A stretch of DNA of 64,000 nt, from NCBI RefSeq assembly GCF_945957465.1, contig NZ_CAMFLC010000005.1, positions 1-64,000 of the forward strand, in the 5' to 3' direction. Within the stretch, counting starts at the first letter, position 1; each line of letters begins with the position of its first letter. This DNA comes from an uncultured Leifsonia sp. (GTDB lineage Bacteria > Actinomycetota > Actinomycetes > Actinomycetales > Microbacteriaceae). Under the pieces are notes generated by a model, which was not told where the DNA came from, did not search any database, and saw only the letters and a program-made list of their open reading frames with translations. Both the position numbers and the translations under genes were made by a program. Shown here in pieces: positions 59,457 through 64,000 of this stretch.

Positions 59457-59840
59457 CATTAGCCGGTCACTTGGTCGGCGACTGGAATTCGATGCATGAC
59501 GCTGGACCCACGTGAGCCCAGTCCAGCGTGTCGCCAGGGAGCCTCCGACCCGCCTGGAGCAGTTCAACGTCGGTTTCTTGTACGTTGCCCGGCATGTTGG
59601 CGCCGTCACGGTATGCGACTGCGGGCTCGAGCTACAGAGGGCAGCCTTGCCGGTAGAAAAGCCGCCAACGAAAAGGCAGAGGGCCGCGCGAAAGGCTGGC
59701 AAGAAGGGCCGCTCAATCCGCGGCGTGGGCGGAGGCGTGCCGGGCTTGGCCGATAGGCGCCTCTGGCGGCGTCCTACGTGACGGTGGGTGGCTGGGGAAG
59801 GCCGAGGCTGTTGCCATCCCGACAAGGAGGCTGGTGGATC
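59457..59840. other. 384-bp stretch without a supported gene
   Basis: ORFs of 80-130 codons exist on both strands, but none has a ribosome-binding site together with natural composition. The plus-strand frame from GTG 59512 has VGFLYVARHVGAVTVCDCG and ends in a basic, low-complexity tail, so it could be a small unknown protein but more likely is not. No repeats or IS ends were recognised. Confidence 0.35.
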
Positions 59841-60386
59841 TCAGTGCGATGATCCCGCGGAACCGTCCCAGCGCCCGGATACCTGCCCGAAGGTCATGGA
59901 CTCCCATTCACCGGTGAGGAGATGGAGGGCGCAGGCGCGCAGCCGCCACGTCGCGGTGACGAGCTCGAGCACAAGGCTCACGGCATCCTCGAACGAAGTG
60001 GCCACGGCACGCGGAGCCTCGTCGCCCCGGCGGCTGAGGCTCGCGCCCTCCCATCGGTGATCGAGAAGGTTCTCGGTGAGCACGTCGTGGATGTAGCGAT
60101 TGCGCTTGGTGTACGCGGTGCTACCTGCACTGATGGCGCTAAGGACGGCTCGTCGGAATGCGTTGGAGAGCTGAGAGTGGTCTTTGACCAGCTGTCGGCA
60201 TGTCTTGGCGTTGGTGCTGAAGAAGTCGGGGGCGTCGAGTAACGCATCAAGGTCGTGACGATCCTGTAAAGCCGCGTGCAGCAGGCGAAGGGCGGCGTCC
60301 ATCTTTGTCGTTTCTGACGCAATACGACCGAGCAGAAAGGTCCTTTGGTCCGACTCCGACAGCGTACGCAGATGCTCAAGTTCCAC
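59841..60386 (-). CDS. Hypothetical protein with HEPN-like RxxxxH motif
   Basis: The protein is about 181 aa and mostly alpha-helical. Segments are RTFLLGRIASETTKMDAALRLLHAAL, FSTNAKTCRQLVKDH and AYTKRNRYIHDVLTENLL. The last includes R-x4-H (RNRYIH) in a helix, the active-site signature of HEPN RNases, and the N-terminal helix pattern fits HEPN-like or Abi proteins. Confidence in RNase function is low. The GTG start is a guess, as the upstream part of the 201-aa ORF is poorly conserved-looking. It lies beside a toxin-antitoxin pair and a broken nuclease. Confidence 0.5.
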   Translation of the reverse strand: MELEHLRTLSESDQRTFLLGRIASETTKMDAALRLLHAALQDRHDLDALLDAPDFFSTNAKTCRQLVKDHSQLSNAFRRAVLSAISAGSTAYTKRNRYIHDVLTENLLDHRWEGASLSRRGDEAPRAVATSFEDAVSLVLELVTATWRLRACALHLLTGEWESMTFGQVSGRWDGSAGSSH

Positions 60387-60531
60387 CCGAACATGCTGGC
60401 ATCTTGGAGCGGCCGCGCCGAATCCTAGCAATCCGCGCCGCGCCACGGCGCCGGGCCGACCCGACCGGCGGGTACGCCGAGGCGAGAGGTGCGGAACGCA
60501 GAACAGGTAAGTCTTAGGGCGGGAGGATCAC

Positions 60532-60855
60532 ATGGAGCTGATCGATTGGCGACGCCTGGAAGCGAGTGTCTTCAACCATCTGGTCGAGAACTTGCCCGTG
60601 ACCGAGAATACTCGCGACGGTCTGGTAGCCATGGTAGTTGACGGTCGCGGCGGCGGCGGCGACGGCGGAGTCGATATTGATGTCACCAAGCAAACCGGCC
60701 AAATGGTCGAGGTCTCCAAGCTCAACTACTTCCCGAAGAGCTTCTCCGGCGGACACCGATAGCGACGACGCCAGATCAAGGATTCGGTGGATAAGGCGAT
60801 GAAGGGACCCCATCCGCCGGTCTGGGCACGGGTAACCCCGACTAGGGTGACCCCG
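60532..60855 (+). pseudogene. PD-(D/E)XK nuclease-like gene interrupted by in-frame TAG
   Basis: The first 76 codons read MELIDWRRLEASVFNHLVENL and VVDGRGGGGDGGVDIDVTKQTGQMVEVSKLNYFP, a restriction-endonuclease-like core (Gly-rich DGGVDI followed by a strand with the Lys). After GGHR there is a TAG, and the same frame continues RRRQIKDSVDKAMKGPHPPVWARVTP, the expected next helix and strand of this family. No 3' part follows before the acetyltransferase gene. It is either a nonsense pseudogene truncated at the 3' end or a rare readthrough case. Confidence 0.6.
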
Positions 60856-60898
60856 ACGTGTGACGCGCAGACGAACAGCCCCGAAATAGACTGCCCCC

Positions 60899-61459
60899 AT
60901 GTTCTCCACCCCTCTTCCCCCCGGCGCCGTCCTCCGCCCCCTGGAGCCGTGGCGGGCGGAGGAGTTCGCGGCGCATCTGGATCGGGCGAGGGAGCATATC
61001 CGGCCGTGGGTCGGGCCGTCGTTCGTCACGACCGACGTCGAGGGTGCCCGGGCCACGCTCGGCCGTTACGCCGAGCGTGCGGCCCGGGAGGGGGCGGGCA
61101 TCTACGGGATCTGGGCGGACGGGCTTCTCGTCGGCGGCGTCATGTTCGTCGAGTTCTCCGCCGCGACCGGGTCGTTCGAGGTCGGCTGCTGGCTCGAGCC
61201 CGGGGCCGAAGGACGCGGATACGTGACGGCTGCGGTGCGCGAGCTGCTCGCGTACGCGTTCGACGAGCGCGGCATGCACCGTGCCGAGTGGCGGTGCCGC
61301 AGCGACAACGAGCGCAGCTCCGCCGTGGCCCGCCGCCTCGGGATGTCGCTCGACGGCGTACTGCGCGAGGCGTGGCCGGTCGGCGGCGTGTTCCACGACA
61401 AGCAGGTGTGGTCGCTGCTCGCCGGAGAGTGGGAGGCACAGCGTCCCGCTACGCCGTGA
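60899..61459 (+). CDS. RimJ/RimL-type GNAT N-acetyltransferase
   Basis: The 186-aa protein has the GNAT fold: VLRPLEPWRAEEFAAHLDRAREHIRPWVG (typical of the RimJ/RimL group), GIYGIWADGLLVGGVMF, acetyl-CoA loop LEPGAEGRGYVTAAVRELLAYAF (motif A) and a C-terminal RAEWRCRSDNERSSAVARRLGM. It uses acetyl-CoA on an amine of protein or small-molecule substrates; the target is unknown. No ribosome-binding site is visible, but TAGACT lies 8 bases before the ATG, as for a leaderless mRNA. Its 3' end overlaps the convergent ABC gene by 11 bp. Confidence 0.88.
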   Translation: MFSTPLPPGAVLRPLEPWRAEEFAAHLDRAREHIRPWVGPSFVTTDVEGARATLGRYAERAAREGAGIYGIWADGLLVGGVMFVEFSAATGSFEVGCWLEPGAEGRGYVTAAVRELLAYAFDERGMHRAEWRCRSDNERSSAVARRLGMSLDGVLREAWPVGGVFHDKQVWSLLAGEWEAQRPATP

Positions 61460-62144
61460 CCGGGCTCCCGCTCGCGATCCGGCCGTCCACCACGGTCACG
61501 ATCTCGTCCAACGTCGGCGAGTGGACGAGGTCGTGCGTCACGAGCAGCGTCGCCGTGCCTTCCGCGTGGGTGAGCCGGGCGAGGAGGTCCATGATCGCCG
61601 CGCCGCGTTCCTGGTCGAGTGCGCTCGTCGGCTCGTCCACGAGGAGCACGGACGGCCTCCGCACGAGCGCCCGCGCGATCGCGACCCGCTGGCGCTGACC
61701 TCCGGAGAGCTGGGCCGGCCGCTTGTCGGCGTGGCCGGCCAGGCCGACCGACTCCAGCAGCTCGTCCACGCGTTCGCGGACGGCCGCGCGCACCTCCCGC
61801 CGGCGGGAGCCGCCGAGCTCGCCCATCACCTGCAGTTGCTCGCGTGCGGTCAGCGACGGGAGCAGGTTGGACTGCTGAAAGACGATGCCGATCTTCTCGC
61901 GGCGCAGCCGGGTGGCCTGCTCCGCGGTCAGGCCGGTCGTGTCCTCCCCGTCGACGAGCACCCGGCCGGAGTCCGGGCGGATGAGGGTCGCGGCGAGGGC
62001 GAGGATGCTCGACTTGCCCGAGCCGGAGGGCCCGGTGATGCCGGTGACCATGCCGGGGCGGCCGTGGAGGGTGGCGCGGTCGACCGCGGTGATGCGGCCG
62101 GCGCCGTCGGGGAAGGTCAGGGTGACGTCGTCGAGGGTGATCAT
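61449..62144 (-). CDS. ABC transporter ATPase, MacB/LolD-type
   Basis: The 231-aa ATPase has Walker A GPSGSGKSS, Q-loop VFQQSNLLP, signature LSGGQRQRVAIARAL, Walker B VLLVDEPTSALD and a switch His in VTHDLVHS. It energises the FtsX-like permease encoded immediately upstream with a 4-bp overlap. Systems of this type export peptides or lipids, or act mechanically on the envelope; no binding protein is present. The first methionine is at MITLDDVTLTF. Confidence 0.93.
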   Translation of the reverse strand: MITLDDVTLTFPDGAGRITAVDRATLHGRPGMVTGITGPSGSGKSSILALAATLIRPDSGRVLVDGEDTTGLTAEQATRLRREKIGIVFQQSNLLPSLTAREQLQVMGELGGSRRREVRAAVRERVDELLESVGLAGHADKRPAQLSGGQRQRVAIARALVRRPSVLLVDEPTSALDQERGAAIMDLLARLTHAEGTATLLVTHDLVHSPTLDEIVTVVDGRIASGSPVTA

Positions 62145-63217
62145 CGGTTGCTCCCGAGTGCGGTGAGGGGGTCGGCATGGGTGACGGTGCGGAGGGCGAC
62201 GGCGGCGCCCGCGAGACCGAGGACGGTCATGGCGGCCGCGGGCACGAGCGTGGTGATCGGCGCGACGAGGAACGGCAGCGCACTGCCCGCGAGCGCCCCG
62301 AGGCCGAGGACGGCGAGCATCCCGACGGCGATGCCGCCGACGAGGACGACCAGCGCTTGCCCGAGGGCGTCGAGCACGAGCGAGCGCTGGGTCGCACCGA
62401 GCGCCTTCAGCACCGCGATGTCGCCGGACCGCTGCATCGTCCAGACGGTGAAGAACGCGCCGACCACGAGGGCGGAGATCCCGAACAGCATCGCGACCAT
62501 CAGACCCAGGGAGCCGATCTCGCTCTTGAAGGTCTCCAGCGCCGTCAGACTGAGCAGAGTCGGCTGCGCGGTCGTGCGCGTCTCCGCCGCGACGGCATCC
62601 CAGTCCGGCGACCCCGTCACGGCGATGAGCGTCGCGCGGCCGTCGCCGCCCATGCGCCGGTCGGCCTCGGCCCAGGCGGCGGGCGTCAGCGCGACGACCG
62701 GGGTGTGGCTGTACCAGGCATCCCCGCCGACGGTCGCCACGCGGTAGTCGGCGCCCAGGATGGTGACCGTGTCGCCGGTCGAGGCGTGCAACTCCTTGGC
62801 GGCGCCCGCCGAGAGACCGACCGAGCCGTCGGCGCGCGGGGCCAGAGCGGTCAGCTCGGTGGAGCCGGCGCCGTCGGGCAGACCGAACAGGGCGACCCCG
62901 GTGGAGGTCGACCCCGACTGCGCACGGGTCTGCGCGATCCCGACCGGGACCGCCGCGTCCACGCCGTCGGCGTTCCGCCAGCGCTCCGTCGTCGCCGCGG
63001 AGAGCGACGACTCGCTGAAGCTCGCCGACCCGTCGGCCGGCTTCTCGAGCACGAGGCGGTCGCCGGGCAGGCCGAGCACCGCCGAGACGTTCTGGGCGGC
63101 CAGGCCGCCGGTGAGGCCGGCCAGGAAGCCGACCAGCACGGTGATGAGGGCGACGACGGTCCCGATGAGGAGGAACCGGCCGCGGGCGTGGCGCAGATCC
63201 CGCCAGGCGACGAACAC
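62141..63217 (-). CDS. FtsX-like ABC permease
   Basis: The 358-aa protein has four membrane helices in the MacB/FtsX layout: an N-terminal helix (RFLLIGTVVALITVLVGFLAG), a large extracytoplasmic domain (about 40-225), then three C-terminal helices with VWTMQRSGDIAVLKALGATQ, the coupling motif. The GTG start has GGAAAGGA upstream. It forms a two-gene operon with the ATPase. A sensor kinase gene starts 150 bp away in the opposite direction and may control the transporter. Confidence 0.92.
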   Translation of the reverse strand: MFVAWRDLRHARGRFLLIGTVVALITVLVGFLAGLTGGLAAQNVSAVLGLPGDRLVLEKPADGSASFSESSLSAATTERWRNADGVDAAVPVGIAQTRAQSGSTSTGVALFGLPDGAGSTELTALAPRADGSVGLSAGAAKELHASTGDTVTILGADYRVATVGGDAWYSHTPVVALTPAAWAEADRRMGGDGRATLIAVTGSPDWDAVAAETRTTAQPTLLSLTALETFKSEIGSLGLMVAMLFGISALVVGAFFTVWTMQRSGDIAVLKALGATQRSLVLDALGQALVVLVGGIAVGMLAVLGLGALAGSALPFLVAPITTLVPAAAMTVLGLAGAAVALRTVTHADPLTALGSNR

Positions 63218-63368
63218 GAGGAGTCCTTTCCGGAAGCGGAGCGGTTCCGCCTTCCGAGATTCCAGCCTTCTCCCGCCGCGGTTCCGTCACATCGTCAGCA
63301 CGGTCCACCCTCGTCTCCGACTTTCCATTGATGCCGCGGCCGGTCCCGATCCCTAGGCTGGTCGTGTC

Positions 63369-64000
63369 ATGTCCCACAGCGCCCTCACCCCGGTCTTCGT
63401 CGGTCTGCGCGTCGGGCTGCACGTGCTCATCGCGGGCCTGCTGATCCTCGTGGTCGTTCGGCTGCCCGGTCTGCAGCCGCAGGCCGCCGTCGCCGGCCTG
63501 ATCCTCGTGGTCGTGTTCGCGGCCGTGTACCTCACCAGCCTGCTGATGCGCGTCGTTCCGCGGTCGCGCCGCAAACAGGCGGGAGTCGTGTGGATCACCG
63601 CGCTCGCCCTGGTCTGGACGGGGCTGGTGATCGTCGTCCCCGAGGCGTCGTACCTCGCGTTCCCACTGTTCTTCCTCTGCCTGCACCTGCTGCCGAGCCG
63701 GGTCGGCCCCGTGGCGGTGCTGCTGATCACCGCGGTCGCGATCGCCGCGCTGAGCGCGCACCTCGGGTTCTCCGCCGGCGTCGTGGTCGGGCCGGTGATC
63801 GGCGCGGCCGTGGCGATCCTCCTCGGCCTCGGCTACCGCGCACTGGCCCGGGAGGCCGAGGAGCGGGAGGCCCTGCTCACCGAGCTGATGGCCACGCGCG
63901 ACCGGCTCGCCGAGACCGAGCGCGAACAGGGGGCGCTGGCCGAGCGCGGCCGGCTCGCCCGCGACATCCACGACACGGTCGCGCAGGGCCTGTCCAGCAT
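63369..64000 (+). CDS. Membrane sensor histidine kinase, NarL-system type (3' end outside window)
   Basis: The gene is not in the ORF track because it runs off the edge. From ATG 63369 the frame is open to the last base (210 codons): six short hydrophobic segments (LRVGLHVLIAGLLILVVVRL and following), a coiled-coil linker REAEEREALLTELMATRDRLAETEREQGALAERG, then the H-box LARDIHDTVAQGLSS with the phospho-acceptor His of HisKA_3 kinases. The HATPase domain lies beyond the window. The layout is like DesK/LiaS-type kinases, which often control the neighbouring ABC exporter. Confidence 0.9.
   Translation, partial: MSHSALTPVFVGLRVGLHVLIAGLLILVVVRLPGLQPQAAVAGLILVVVFAAVYLTSLLMRVVPRSRRKQAGVVWITALALVWTGLVIVVPEASYLAFPLFFLCLHLLPSRVGPVAVLLITAVAIAALSAHLGFSAGVVVGPVIGAAVAILLGLGYRALAREAEEREALLTELMATRDRLAETEREQGALAERGRLARDIHDTVAQGLSS

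Noticed and set aside
59512-59781. 89-aa plus-strand ORF as a gene
   Set aside because: No ribosome-binding site, low-complexity basic C terminus and no family. Left as an unassigned stretch.
61449-63971. 840-aa ORF joining the ABC ATPase with upstream sequence
   Set aside because: The ATPase begins at MITLDDVTLTF (62144). The rest is a shadow of the permease and of the divergent kinase gene.
1-64000. tRNA, rRNA, riboswitch or replication-origin features
   Set aside because: None was recognised on reading. I could not run a covariance or tRNA search, so absence is not proven.

Overview
The window is high-GC DNA (my estimate is 65-70 % G+C) from an actinobacterium. The best guess is a Microbacteriaceae-like soil or plant organism. 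The reasons are dense GTG/ATG starts with 4-bp GTGA/ATGA overlaps, many LacI-type sugar regulons, CUT1 ABC importers without their own ATPase, and GH91 fructan enzymes of the kind known from Arthrobacter relatives. No rRNA, tRNA, CRISPR array or complete insertion sequence was recognised.

Layout. 1-17.5 kb holds small stress, detoxification and regulatory units: YciI and a broken nitrilase-like gene, a PAS-GAF sensor kinase with a NarL-type regulator, an MBL hydrolase beside a GlxA-type regulator, a Fic protein, TetR with a flavin monooxygenase, nitrilase with an AraC regulator, alpha/beta hydrolases, and carbonic anhydrase beside MarR. 16-22.4 kb holds two large polytopic membrane proteins, Lgt and a class A PBP. 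22.4-46.9 kb is a continuous inulin/levan (fructan) utilisation island. 46.9-49.8 kb is a stretch of truncated genes. 49.8-57.9 kb holds an HTH regulator, an SDR, amylosucrase, an FBP-domain protein, a LacI/GH51 arabinofuranosidase pair and a WYL regulator. 58.3-60.9 kb is a small foreign-looking patch with an excisionase-like antitoxin and PIN toxin, a HEPN-like protein and a nonsense-interrupted nuclease-like gene. 61-64 kb holds a GNAT enzyme, an ABC exporter pair and the start of another sensor kinase.

The fructan island has two halves. Half 1 (22.5-34.4 kb) reads as a difructose-anhydride (DFA) route. An inulin fructotransferase (GH91) and a secreted GH32 with two ricin-type lectin modules act on inulin. 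A CUT1 importer would bring in the product. A cytoplasmic DFA-III-hydrolase-like GH91, a compact GH32-like enzyme and a PfkB kinase would turn it into phosphorylated fructose. Half 2 (34.5-46.9 kb) reads as a levan/fructo-oligosaccharide route: a secreted GH32 with nested inserted modules, a second CUT1 importer whose binding protein carries a Tat lipoprotein signal, two cytoplasmic GH32 enzymes and a second PfkB kinase. Each half has its own LacI regulator and its own recognisable operator family (GCCAARACGTYTTGGC-like versus AATACGTATT-like).

The most unusual part is a complete extra Tat translocase (tatA-tatB-tatC) plus a second tatA inside this island, under the same operators as the sugar genes. 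Next to it the inulin fructotransferase gene is split. A 62-aa ORF encoding a textbook Tat signal ends at a UGA. The mature enzyme restarts 14 codons later in the same frame, behind its own ribosome-binding site.
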